From: an uncultured Aeromonadales bacterium
GTDB taxonomy: Bacteria; Pseudomonadota; Gammaproteobacteria; Enterobacterales; Succinivibrionaceae
NCBI GenBank assembly: GCA_902796095.1
Contig: CADBNP010000235.1
Span: 1-7,617, forward strand
Direction: 5' to 3'
DNA: 7,617 nucleotides
The position numbers were made by a program, and so were the translations under genes. Positions within the stretch are counted from its first letter, which is position 1. Each line of letters opens with the position of its first letter. The notes beneath the pieces were generated by a model. That model was given only the letters and a program-made list of their open reading frames with translations. It did no database searches and was not told where the DNA came from. This document shows positions 1 through 5,968 of this stretch, piece by piece.

Positions 1-1
1 A

Positions 2-382
2 GACCCTGAATTTGCCAAAAATCAGGCCGGTATGTCAGTCTGTACTTTTTCTCTGGGTACTTCCTATGAGCGATCGGTTCTAAACACCTCAACTGAAAAG
101 GTGACCGAGTGGAACAGGGTGGTGCTGTTTAAGAATCTGGCTGACAATGCCTCGAAGTTTCTGAAAAAGGGTTCTCTGGTTCTTGTTATCGGGAGACTTC
201 AGACCAGGAAATATCAGAATCGTGATAATCAGACCTGTTACATTACGGAGATTATAGCCAACGATTTTATTTCCTTCAGCAGGGATGATCAGAAACTCTG
301 TGATATCCAGAAGGAGACCAGGGCTGCTCTTGAAAACTGCATTGAATCTTCACGCAGTGAATTTGAGGATATCCCTTTCTAA
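2..382 (+). CDS. ssb: Single-stranded DNA-binding protein, 5' end outside window
   Basis: This is a single-stranded DNA-binding protein with an OB fold, which coats ssDNA during replication, repair and conjugative entry. The frame is open from base 2, where it reads DPEFAKNQAG and then MSVCTFSLGT. This matches the conserved 'GRDPE...FSLAT' start of SSB, so the methionine at 32 is internal and roughly a dozen N-terminal residues lie outside the window. Further family marks are the WNRVV strand, the LKKGSLV turn, GRLQTRKYQ and the TEIIAN strand. The acidic tail ends in EFEDIPF, the conserved tip that recruits partner proteins. The linker before the tail is short compared with chromosomal SSB, as often seen in plasmid or ICE copies. 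It lies upstream of a short unknown gene and ardC in the same direction, but a terminator follows it directly. Identification is firm; the mobile-element role is inferred from neighbours. Confidence 0.93.
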   Translation, partial: DPEFAKNQAGMSVCTFSLGTSYERSVLNTSTEKVTEWNRVVLFKNLADNASKFLKKGSLVLVIGRLQTRKYQNRDNQTCYITEIIANDFISFSRDDQKLCDIQKETRAALENCIESSRSEFEDIPF

Positions 383-403
383 CTGATTATACATTCACAT
401 TTC

Positions 404-430
404 GGAACTCCTGTACAGGGGTTCCTTTTT
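404..430 (+). terminator. Rho-independent terminator after ssb
   Basis: GGAAC-U-CCUG pairs with CAGG-G-GUUCC around a central UA (404-425), with one U-G wobble, and is followed directly by five T (426-430). It begins 21 bases after the ssb stop. The strong stem plus T-run supports termination of ssb. It could also work as an attenuator, because the next 35 bases can pair with its 3' arm. Confidence 0.8.
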
Positions 431-466
431 AAGGACCTGTAAACAGGGCAGATCCTTAGAAAGGAA
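431..466 (+). promoter_or_regulatory. Tandem dyads behind the ssb terminator
   Basis: CCTGT-aa-ACAGG (436-447) repeats the core dyad of the ssb terminator (CCTGTACAGG, about 409-418). AAGGA (431-435) can pair with TCCTT at 453-457 or with TCCTT at 423-427 inside the terminator, and AAGGA at 461-465 can pair with 453-457. The stems are partly exclusive, as in attenuators. Whether this RNA is functional is inference only. Confidence 0.3.
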
Positions 467-488
467 TCACTGTATTGGAGAAATAAAA

Positions 489-749
489 ATGTTAATAGGC
501 TCAATTGAAGAAAAGGATGTTTTTTTAAATTCAGTTTTAAGCAGCGTTTTTGGTTCTGAAATCTATCTTGAAAAAAGTGACAGCTTCTACAGGCTGTGGA
601 TGCGGAACTATTCTGAACTGGAGGGCGACAGGCATTATGATTCTGCATGTCTGCTTGAGCAGGGAACTCTCGGAACCTGCATCAGCAAGGCAAAAAGAGT
701 ATGCAACGTTGACCGATCCAGTATTGAGCTGTTTGAATCTGACTTGTAA
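489..749 (+). CDS. Short hypothetical protein, frame ends at in-frame TAA
   Basis: An 86-residue frame starts at ATG 489 behind a purine-rich GGAG at 477-480, eight bases upstream, an acceptable ribosome-binding site. I do not recognise the family. The protein is acidic, lacks a signal peptide or membrane segment, and carries four cysteines, two of them near CLLEQGTLGTCISK. It ends at TAA 747-749, but the same frame stays open for 57 more codons with protein-like composition, so this may be only the N-terminal part of a roughly 144-residue product. It sits between ssb and ardC in the same orientation, a place where plasmid and ICE accessory genes are common. Either it is a naturally short gene followed by a remnant, or one gene broken by a nonsense change. 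The start is reasonable; function is unknown. Confidence 0.5.
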   Translation: MLIGSIEEKDVFLNSVLSSVFGSEIYLEKSDSFYRLWMRNYSELEGDRHYDSACLLEQGTLGTCISKAKRVCNVDRSSIELFESDL

Positions 750-923
750 GAAAACTTTCGCTTCTCCCTGCCGGCGGGGTTCACCGGCACCTGTCAGTTT
801 CGCGAAAAGAATTTATATCTCTTCAGATTATCTGAACTTTTTACAGATCCTGTGCAGTGGAAAGTTATGTCTGAATGGATCAGAAGACTTGAAATAAAAC
901 GAGAATGGAAAGGAACAGAGTGA
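750..923 (+). pseudogene. In-frame continuation of the short gene past TAA
   Basis: Directly after the TAA at 747-749 and in the same frame there are 57 sense codons ending at TGA 921-923. They translate as ENFRFSLPAGFTGTC, QFREKNLYLFRLSELF, TDPVQWKVMSEWIRR and LEIKREWKGTE. The alternating hydrophobic strand, the PAGF turn and the amphipathic helix with WKVMSEWI look like a folded domain rather than random translation. There is no good start codon and ribosome-binding site of its own. A further 25 in-frame codons (924-998, including PEREEVLFMMLKTGMKEF) follow before TGA 999-1001, so decay may extend to about 1001. The likeliest reading is the 3' part of one gene split by a nonsense mutation; readthrough of UAA is the alternative. 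From 1002 to 1094 I see no gene. Confidence 0.4.
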
Positions 924-1094
924 ATCTTTCCTGAACGTGAAGAAGTTCTTTTCATGATGCTGAAAACCGGCATGAAGGAATTTACTGTGATCATTTTATG
1001 ATCCGTAATCAGCAACCAGGCTGTCTTCGGTAAATCTGGCGTCCTAAACCTTTTTAAGGCATGGATTTATTTTGCTTGAAAAAGCTGTTTGTAA

Positions 1095-1151
1095 CCCGCG
1101 GGGTGAAAATCCCCGCACGGGCATTTTCATCCCTCTGAGGAGATGAAAATG
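1095..1151 (+). promoter_or_regulatory. Structured ardC leader: pseudoknot versus start-codon hairpin
   Basis: Hairpin P1 is CCC-GCGGGG (1095-1103) with CCCCGC-ac-GGG (1111-1121), nine pairs with a two-base bulge. Its loop TGAAAAT (1104-1110) is perfectly complementary to ATTTTCA (1123-1129), giving a possible H-type pseudoknot. The same downstream strand, CATTTTCATC (1122-1131), is also perfectly complementary over ten bases to GATGAAAATG (1142-1151), which covers the ardC start. CC (1132-1133) with GG (1139-1140) extends that hairpin and locks up the GAGGAG ribosome-binding site (1137-1142). The two structures exclude each other, the layout of a translational on/off switch. SSB and antirestriction neighbours recall the published STAXI pseudoknot motif, but I cannot confirm membership. 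Pairing is seen directly; regulation is inference. Confidence 0.6.
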
Positions 1152-2084
1152 TTTAAAAAATATGGTGAACCAAGTGCTGCCGCACGTTCTTTTCTGAATG
1201 TAATTGAAAACAATATGGGTGAATGGATGAAGGGCTGGACTGCCTCTGATTTAAGAGCAATGAAGCCGTTTAATCCTATATCCAATGTTCATTACAGGGG
1301 CAAGAATTCTATCAACCTCTATCTGCCACAGTGGGAGCAGTCGAAGTACGATCCGGATTTCGAGATTGATCTTCGCTATTCCACGCTCAGACAGCTCAAC
1401 CTGGAGACAGGCAGAGTTGCCGAGGGCAGCAGGAGCCTTTCGATAAAATACTTTGCACCGGCCTTTAAGGACAGCAAAGGAAATTTTCTCAGGGCCAAAA
1501 CCTATGAGGAGGCACTGAAGCTGGAGTCACATCCGGTTTCAGCTGCGTGCATCAGATACTACAGAGTTTACAGCTATAAGGACGTGATCTGGAATAATCC
1601 GGAAAAAGGTTTGAAGTATGAGCCTTATAGAATAAGAGACTATGAGGAGCAGAGTTTGTCTTCCAACAAGTGTGCCGAAAAATTGCTCGCAAATCTTAAT
1701 GTTAAGATTGCTGTATGCAGTACTATTCAGCCGAGCTACGTGCCTCATGAAAATAAAATCTACCTGCCGTACAATCGGGAATTCGTTTCTGAAAGTCGCA
1801 AGTGGGAAGCTGTATTTCATGAGCTCGTGCACTGGACCAAGTATAACTTTCCGTCCTGCAGCAGATCCTTTCCTTACCCTCAGGAGGAAATGACTGCCGA
1901 ATTCGGAAGCCTTATGCTTTGTCAGGAGTTGGGAATTGCTTTTGAACCGGGACAGGAGGACGGCATCTATGACTATATCAGAAGCTGGCTCAGATCCTAT
2001 CCTGAGGAACTGAAGCTTGAAATTGTTGATGAAGCTCTTGATGCTGCTGACAAGGCGTTTCACAAGCTCATCAAATTTCTATAG
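1149..2084 (+). CDS. ardC: ArdC-type antirestriction protein with zincin metallopeptidase domain
   Basis: This 311-residue protein matches the ArdC/COG4227 family, in which an N-terminal ssDNA-binding domain (DUF1738 type) is joined to a zincin-like peptidase fold. Members protect incoming plasmid DNA from host restriction. The N-terminal half carries the family signature NPISNVHYRGKNSINLY (about residues 42-58) and SRSLSIKYFAP (about 94-104). The C-terminal half has the zinc motif HELVH (224-228) followed by EEMTAEFGSLMLC (about 246-258), where the conserved acidic residues should supply the third zinc ligand. All key residues are present. Two methionines compete for the start: ATG 1143 abuts GAGGAG with no spacing, while ATG 1149 lies six bases from it, so 1149 is preferred. 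The start region can fold into a hairpin with the leader, suggesting translational control. A terminator follows at 2108. No signal peptide; cytoplasmic, possibly transferred with ssDNA. Confidence 0.88.
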   Translation: MFKKYGEPSAAARSFLNVIENNMGEWMKGWTASDLRAMKPFNPISNVHYRGKNSINLYLPQWEQSKYDPDFEIDLRYSTLRQLNLETGRVAEGSRSLSIKYFAPAFKDSKGNFLRAKTYEEALKLESHPVSAACIRYYRVYSYKDVIWNNPEKGLKYEPYRIRDYEEQSLSSNKCAEKLLANLNVKIAVCSTIQPSYVPHENKIYLPYNREFVSESRKWEAVFHELVHWTKYNFPSCSRSFPYPQEEMTAEFGSLMLCQELGIAFEPGQEDGIYDYIRSWLRSYPEELKLEIVDEALDAADKAFHKLIKFL

Positions 2085-2107
2085 TATCAGCTCTTATTTT
2101 TTTTCAG

Positions 2108-2131
2108 AGTCCTCCGCAAGGGGGACTTTTT
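2108..2131 (+). terminator. Rho-independent terminator after ardC
   Basis: AGTCCTCC (2108-2115) pairs with GGGGGACT (2120-2127), with one T-G wobble, around a GCAA tetraloop (GNRA type), and runs into a T tract at 2127-2131. It lies 23 bases after the ardC stop and closes the plus-strand block. Confidence 0.85.
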
Positions 2132-2420
2132 AAATTAATGTCACTGATATCTGTGCATGCTGATGATTTTGAAGTAACAGTTCAAAATACTGTAAAGACT
2201 GAAACCGAATCAGGTTCCGGGATCAAATCAGCCCTGCAGTTCGTGAACAGACCGGTTAAAGCCTGCGCCATGATATTTGTCGGTTTGGATTGTGTGTATG
2301 CAGCGGGAAACAGAAACTGACTGCTTTGCAGCAGCCGCAGAAGCAGGGATCCAGCGGCTTCAGCCGAGTGGAGTGTCAGTGACCATATCATTACCTGTCT
2401 TAAGTGAAATTCCTGCTGAT
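2132..2420. other. Spacer between convergent ardC and the protease gene
   Basis: This spacer separates two convergent genes. A 60-codon frame at 2138-2320 and a partly overlapping one from 2277 exist on the plus strand, but neither has a ribosome-binding site, and the second runs antisense into the protease gene. Only small GC-rich dyads such as CTGC-ttt-GCAG (about 2321-2331) are visible. I see no gene, promoter or mobile-element end that I can support. Confidence 0.5.
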
Positions 2421-3983
2421 CTAAAAAAAGCCCCTGGCAAAAAAACGTATGCTGCTGTAGTCGACTGCCAGATTTATATTCTGACCGCTGTCAAATCCTG
2501 CAGTACTGATCCCGATGACTTCTCCGTACATATTGAGAACAGCTCCTCCGGAGCTTCCAGGTGATATCGGCGCGGTAAACTGAATCATATCTACATCCCT
2601 GATATTTCTGAAACCGGATATTATTCCGTCCGAGACAGAGTTGAACAGTCCAAGAGGACTGCCGATGGCGATAACCTTCTGTCCCCTGACCAGATTGCTT
2701 CTCCCGTCATAAACAGGCAGAGGCTTCAGTTTTCTTTCGATCCGAATTACCGCCAGATCCAGCACGGCGTTATACTTGATTACATCGGTGGTCACATACA
2801 CTTTGTCATCATTCTCAACTCTTACGGCAAATATATAACCGCCTTTGATGACATGGCAGTTGGTCAGGATAAATCCTTTTTCACCAATCATGATACCCGA
2901 GCCGGTGCCTATGGATTCACCCTTGCTGTCGTGAATTGCAATCATGACGATGGAAGAAGCCAGCTGTGCAAGCTCCTCATAGGTTTTTTCCCGTCTGGTG
3001 CCTTCCTCGTCAGAAGTTCTGGCATCCTGTCTGATCATATCCGTCTGCGGGGTTGATTTATCCGTTTGCCGGCTGGATTTTTCTGGTAATGGACGGGTGT
3101 TATCCGATGTTCTGCCGGAATTTCCCGTTCCGTTTACTTCCGGTGATTTGCCACTGGCTGGCGGCTTGGGTGATTGTTTCTGATGTGTCGTTTGCGGGTG
3201 ATTTTTCCCCGGAGGTGCGATGGCTGTTTTACTGTTATCCCTGACAGCTTTGTTTCGCGTTGCTTCGCTGCTGTCTTCATGATGAGAAGTTTCACATCCT
3301 GCGTGTTCAGGGAGAACTGCCGAGCCGAAACTTCCAAGCATAATTTCGGACGAGAGCCGGCGGATCTTTTCGTCTACGCTGATGTCTGCACGGTTATTGA
3401 GGATCAGCACATCGCAGCCCAGCAGGGTAGAGAAATAGCAGAACAGATATTCCTGGAGCTTTATGATATTGTCGGCAAGAATTTTGACGTTCTGAACTTC
3501 CGACCAGTCTTTTACAATTTCTTCAAGATAAGTATCCATCCAGTACCACAGTTTGATCACGTAATTTCTGATCATCGATTCTGATACATTCCGGCTTGCA
3601 GTTTTGTAAATCTCGACTGTCTTCCTGGTCGCATTATCCAGAACAGCAGGGAATACTCCTGCTGAAGAATGAATTCGGGTTATGATCGGTTTTCCCTGCT
3701 TCCAGCTGTCATAAGCTGAGAGATATGATTCGAGTGCCTGACTATCCAATGTATTCGGCAGACTTTTTAAACGTACATACATGATGCGGCCGGATTTGCA
3801 TGCGCCGGCAAGTCTGCCGTCAAGATCTTCAAATGTCTTCAGAAAGTCCTGGTTTTCTCCCAAGGTCCTGACAAAGTAGACATCCTTCCTGCCGGAACTG
3901 AACCCGCCCCTGATATTTACAAATGTATCAGGAGTCTGAACGGTCATTACATTATGACGAAAAGATATTTCCGGGTTTAACAA
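2421..3983 (-). CDS. HtrA/trypsin-like serine protease with N-terminal YceG-like domain
   Basis: A 520-residue protein in three parts. The C-terminal part (about 335-520) is a trypsin-fold serine protease of HtrA/DegP type. Its triad is complete: H377 in LTNCHVI, D409 in LDLAVI and S478 in PGSSGGAV. It has GSGIMI and the usual IGSPLGL strand but no PDZ domain. A hydrophilic Pro/Ser/Thr/Lys-rich linker spans about 230-335. The N-terminal part (about 30-222) has YFVRTLG, KLWYWMD and LQEYLFCYFSTLLGCDVLIL, resembling the YceG family of tellurite/Ter-associated stress modules; this assignment is from recalled pattern and is tentative. There is no signal peptide or membrane helix, so it is probably cytoplasmic, unlike DegP. 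The start is TTG 3983, chosen for AGAGG seven bases upstream; the next ATG (residue 13) lacks this. It is the last gene of the minus array, 128 bases after the Sel1 gene. Confidence 0.82.
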   Translation of the reverse strand: MLNPEISFRHNVMTVQTPDTFVNIRGGFSSGRKDVYFVRTLGENQDFLKTFEDLDGRLAGACKSGRIMYVRLKSLPNTLDSQALESYLSAYDSWKQGKPIITRIHSSAGVFPAVLDNATRKTVEIYKTASRNVSESMIRNYVIKLWYWMDTYLEEIVKDWSEVQNVKILADNIIKLQEYLFCYFSTLLGCDVLILNNRADISVDEKIRRLSSEIMLGSFGSAVLPEHAGCETSHHEDSSEATRNKAVRDNSKTAIAPPGKNHPQTTHQKQSPKPPASGKSPEVNGTGNSGRTSDNTRPLPEKSSRQTDKSTPQTDMIRQDARTSDEEGTRREKTYEELAQLASSIVMIAIHDSKGESIGTGSGIMIGEKGFILTNCHVIKGGYIFAVRVENDDKVYVTTDVIKYNAVLDLAVIRIERKLKPLPVYDGRSNLVRGQKVIAIGSPLGLFNSVSDGIISGFRNIRDVDMIQFTAPISPGSSGGAVLNMYGEVIGISTAGFDSGQNINLAVDYSSIRFFARGFF

Positions 3984-3988
3984 TTTGT

Positions 3989-3995
3989 CACCTCT
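3989..3995 (-). promoter_or_regulatory. Ribosome-binding site deciding a TTG start
   Basis: AGAGG on the minus strand (3995-3991), extended as AGAGGTG, lies seven bases before TTG 3983-3981. No ATG or GTG in frame is as well placed, so this site fixes the rare TTG start of the protease gene. Confidence 0.6.
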
Positions 3996-4074
3996 AGAAA
4001 TGCAGACAGCTGCAGGACAAACAGAAAGTAATGAAATGAAGATTACTGCGCTGCAGGATGTAACAGTTTATTTC

Positions 4075-4103
4075 AAAAATGCACTGCCTTGTTTTCGGGG
4101 CAG
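4075..4103 (-). terminator. Possible weak terminator after the Sel1 gene
   Basis: On the minus strand CTGCC (4103-4099) pairs with GGCAG (4088-4084) around a ten-base loop. TGCA follows, then five T (4079-4075). The stem is only five pairs and the T-run is offset by four bases, so it is a weak or partial terminator. If used, the protease gene would need its own promoter in the 4074-3996 interval; I see no clear one. Confidence 0.35.
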
Positions 4104-4111
4104 CCTGTCTT

Positions 4112-4657
4112 TCATTGCTTTACACAAGAATCAGCGGAACCGAGTTCGCAGGCTTTTTTTCTGAATTCTGCGGCATTGAGCTCCGACGATTTGTCATTCT
4201 TCTGTTCAAGGTAATAGGACGCTGCCATTGCACATGCATCTGCGTGTTTAAGTTCACATGCCTTTTCAAAATAAATTTCGGCCCTGTCATGATCAACCTT
4301 GTGGATCTTTCCTTCAATATAGTAAAGTCCCACATAGTAGCAGGCATCACCGAACTGAAGTTCGCAGGATTTTGAAAAATATCCGAAGGCTCTGGTATAT
4401 TCGGGAATAACTCCAAGACCATTTTCGTACAGAAATCCAAGACCGAAGCAGCCAGGTGCGAAATCCTGCTGACATGACTTTTTGAGCAGGTCCCTGGCCC
4501 TGACATAGCTGCCGTTCTGATAGAGTTCATACCCTTTCCTGGCACAGTCTCTGCCGTCGTTACAGCTGTCATCCGCATTGATTTCGGCAGAAAGAAAAAA
4601 CACGGTACAGGCAAGAACCGGCTTCAGTACGGATTTAATGATTGCTGAAAAATTCAT
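4112..4657 (-). CDS. Secreted Hcp-like Sel1-repeat protein with cysteine pairs
   Basis: A 181-residue protein of the Sel1-like repeat (SLR) family, resembling the disulfide-rich Helicobacter cysteine-rich proteins (Hcp). It starts with a signal peptide: MNF, then the hydrophobic stretch from SAIIKSVLKPVLACTVFFL, with cleavage likely after EINA (about residue 28). Four repeat units follow with exactly 36-residue spacing, each carrying Cys-x7-Cys: 62/70, 98/106, 134/142 and 170/178, plus a first Cys-x5-Cys at 32/38. Paired cysteines staple the two helices of each repeat in Hcp proteins, so the protein should be periplasmic or exported. SLR proteins act as scaffolds or partners; a beta-lactam-binding activity reported for Hcp cannot be read from sequence. 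ATG 4657 is preferred because GAGG lies six bases before it and because the longer frame to 4828 would overlap the upstream gene and bury the signal peptide. It lies 55 bases downstream of the GGDEF gene. Confidence 0.85.
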   Translation of the reverse strand: MNFSAIIKSVLKPVLACTVFFLSAEINADDSCNDGRDCARKGYELYQNGSYVRARDLLKKSCQQDFAPGCFGLGFLYENGLGVIPEYTRAFGYFSKSCELQFGDACYYVGLYYIEGKIHKVDHDRAEIYFEKACELKHADACAMAASYYLEQKNDKSSELNAAEFRKKACELGSADSCVKQ

Positions 4658-4682
4658 AAAATGCCTCATCCTCTGGCTCCGA

Positions 4683-4726
4683 CTCAGCTTTCCGCTTGCA
4701 TCCTTTATTTGTTCAGCGGAACTGAG
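4683..4726 (-). promoter_or_regulatory. Intercistronic stem-loop over the GGDEF stop codon
   Basis: On the minus strand CTCAG-TTCCGC (4726-4716) pairs with GCGGAA-ag-CTGAG (4695-4683): eleven pairs with a two-base bulge and a 20-base loop holding the GGDEF stop codon (4715-4713). There is no T tract, so it is not a standard terminator. It could be an mRNA-stability or processing element between the GGDEF and Sel1 genes. Pairing is seen; role is inference. Confidence 0.4.
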
Positions 4727-5837
4727 CCGATTTTTTGGATTGTTTATTATCATACATTCGCTGATCGGCACGTTTTGCAAGATCATTAAGCGACAGATCA
4801 GACTGGGTGTCATAGACGGCAAATCCATATGATATGCTTATCTTGTCCCATTCGTCCTGCGCGTCAGTGCAGCTTGCGGTCTGCTTCTCATTAAACATTT
4901 GCATAAGTGCGTCCATGTTCTCATAGTCAATTCCCTGAAAAACAACAACAAATTCATCCCCTCCAACCCGGAAGACAGCACTGTGCTGAAACGATTCACA
5001 GATCAGCCTGCAGGAGGCCTTAAGATAAAGATTTCCCTTGTCATGGCCGTACAGATCATTGATTTTTTTCAGATTGTCGCAGTCAAACACTCCGATAGCC
5101 AATTTTAGCGTCTCTCCTTTCTTTATGCGTTCCTGATGCTGTCTGAGGTATTCGTCATATCCTCTCTTGTTCCGGACATGAGTTAATGCGTCAACAAAAA
5201 CCTTGGTGCTGAGATCCTTAATCTTCTGCTCACCGTCAGAAACTCTTTTTTCGGCACGGATGCTTCGCATGAGCAGTATTATTACCAGCAGAACAATTAC
5301 CAGAATTCCGAGTATTACAGTTACCAGATTTTTCCTGACTACGTCAATAAAACCTGTTTTGGCATCCTCTGTTGAATAATATGTGAGAGCGGCATGGATT
5401 ACGCTGTTAGGAACAATTGCAGTTGCTTTTGTCATAATCGAATACAGCTGAGTATTTCCTCTGCGGACTGCAAAGTAATAGTTTAAATCCACATCCGAAT
5501 AAACAGTTGTAAGATTTAACTTCTCACACTGCCTCGCTATGTTGTTGTATCGATAGTTGCTTATAATTAAAGTATCAGCTTCACCTGATGCAATTCCTTC
5601 AAGACCTTCATTTGTATTTTCAAAAAATTTAATCTTCCATTTTGGAAAATAATCATTCAGGAACACAAGATAATTTGTATTACCACGGTTGACTGCCACG
5701 GTAACCGTATCCCTCAGAGCAAAATCCTTAAGACGATCATTACGTACAACAGCATCCATTTCTGTTTTTATCAGTGCAGGAGTCAGCGAAATATTCATTG
5801 ATTCAGCTTCTGACAGGTTAAGATTTGCCGGAAACAT
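4713..5837 (-). CDS. Diguanylate cyclase, 3' part of a frameshifted SBP-SBP-GGDEF gene
   Basis: This is the downstream part of a sensor that makes cyclic di-GMP from two GTP. The 374 residues counted from ATG 5837 contain the rest of a second periplasmic SBP_bac_3 domain (to about 165), one membrane helix (171-190, LVTVILGILVIVLLVIILLM), and a cytoplasmic GGDEF domain (about 210-370). The active motif RVGGDEF is intact (292-296 for GGDEF), as is the DNLKKINDLYGHDKGN metal/substrate segment (254-269). The RxxD inhibitory site normally five residues before GGDEF is absent, so simple product inhibition is not expected. The same frame is open upstream to 6002 and encodes the missing SBP start (FCARDEVTGKLTGTLKDF), so ATG 5837 is an artefact of the shift, although AGAGGTGA about ten bases upstream might allow some re-initiation. 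If read through, the whole product would be about 722 residues. The Sel1 gene follows by 55 bases. Confidence 0.85.
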   Translation of the reverse strand: MFPANLNLSEAESMNISLTPALIKTEMDAVVRNDRLKDFALRDTVTVAVNRGNTNYLVFLNDYFPKWKIKFFENTNEGLEGIASGEADTLIISNYRYNNIARQCEKLNLTTVYSDVDLNYYFAVRRGNTQLYSIMTKATAIVPNSVIHAALTYYSTEDAKTGFIDVVRKNLVTVILGILVIVLLVIILLMRSIRAEKRVSDGEQKIKDLSTKVFVDALTHVRNKRGYDEYLRQHQERIKKGETLKLAIGVFDCDNLKKINDLYGHDKGNLYLKASCRLICESFQHSAVFRVGGDEFVVVFQGIDYENMDALMQMFNEKQTASCTDAQDEWDKISISYGFAVYDTQSDLSLNDLAKRADQRMYDNKQSKKSAQFR

Positions 5838-5968
5838 AATGTCAATCTCACCTCTCTCCAGCGCCTCCAGGGCTGCCGATGCTGTGGGATATGAAATTGC
5901 TTCAAAATCAACGCTGGCATTCTCAAATGCCGTTGACGCATAATCCAGAAAATCTTTTAACGTTCCCG

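Noticed and set aside
550..897. A 115-codon frame overlapping the short gene
   Set aside because: It has no ribosome-binding site and overlaps the better-started frame at 489; its translation is less protein-like than the in-frame continuation at 750-923.
747..1001. Alternative genetic code with UAA or UGA read as sense
   Set aside because: Other genes in the window end normally at TAA (ssb) and TGA (Sel1 and GGDEF genes), so standard stops are in use.
1539..2063. A 174-codon antisense frame inside ardC
   Set aside because: It lies wholly opposite a well-supported gene, has no ribosome-binding site and no recognisable domain; a shadow of ardC codon use.
2138..2320. A 60-codon plus-strand frame after ardC
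   Set aside because: It follows the ardC terminator with no ribosome-binding site, and the translation shows no domain or convincing protein pattern.
4658..4828. Longer start (4828) for the Sel1 protein
   Set aside because: It would overlap the GGDEF gene by 116 bases and place the signal peptide 57 residues inside the protein; ATG 4657 has GAGG at good spacing.
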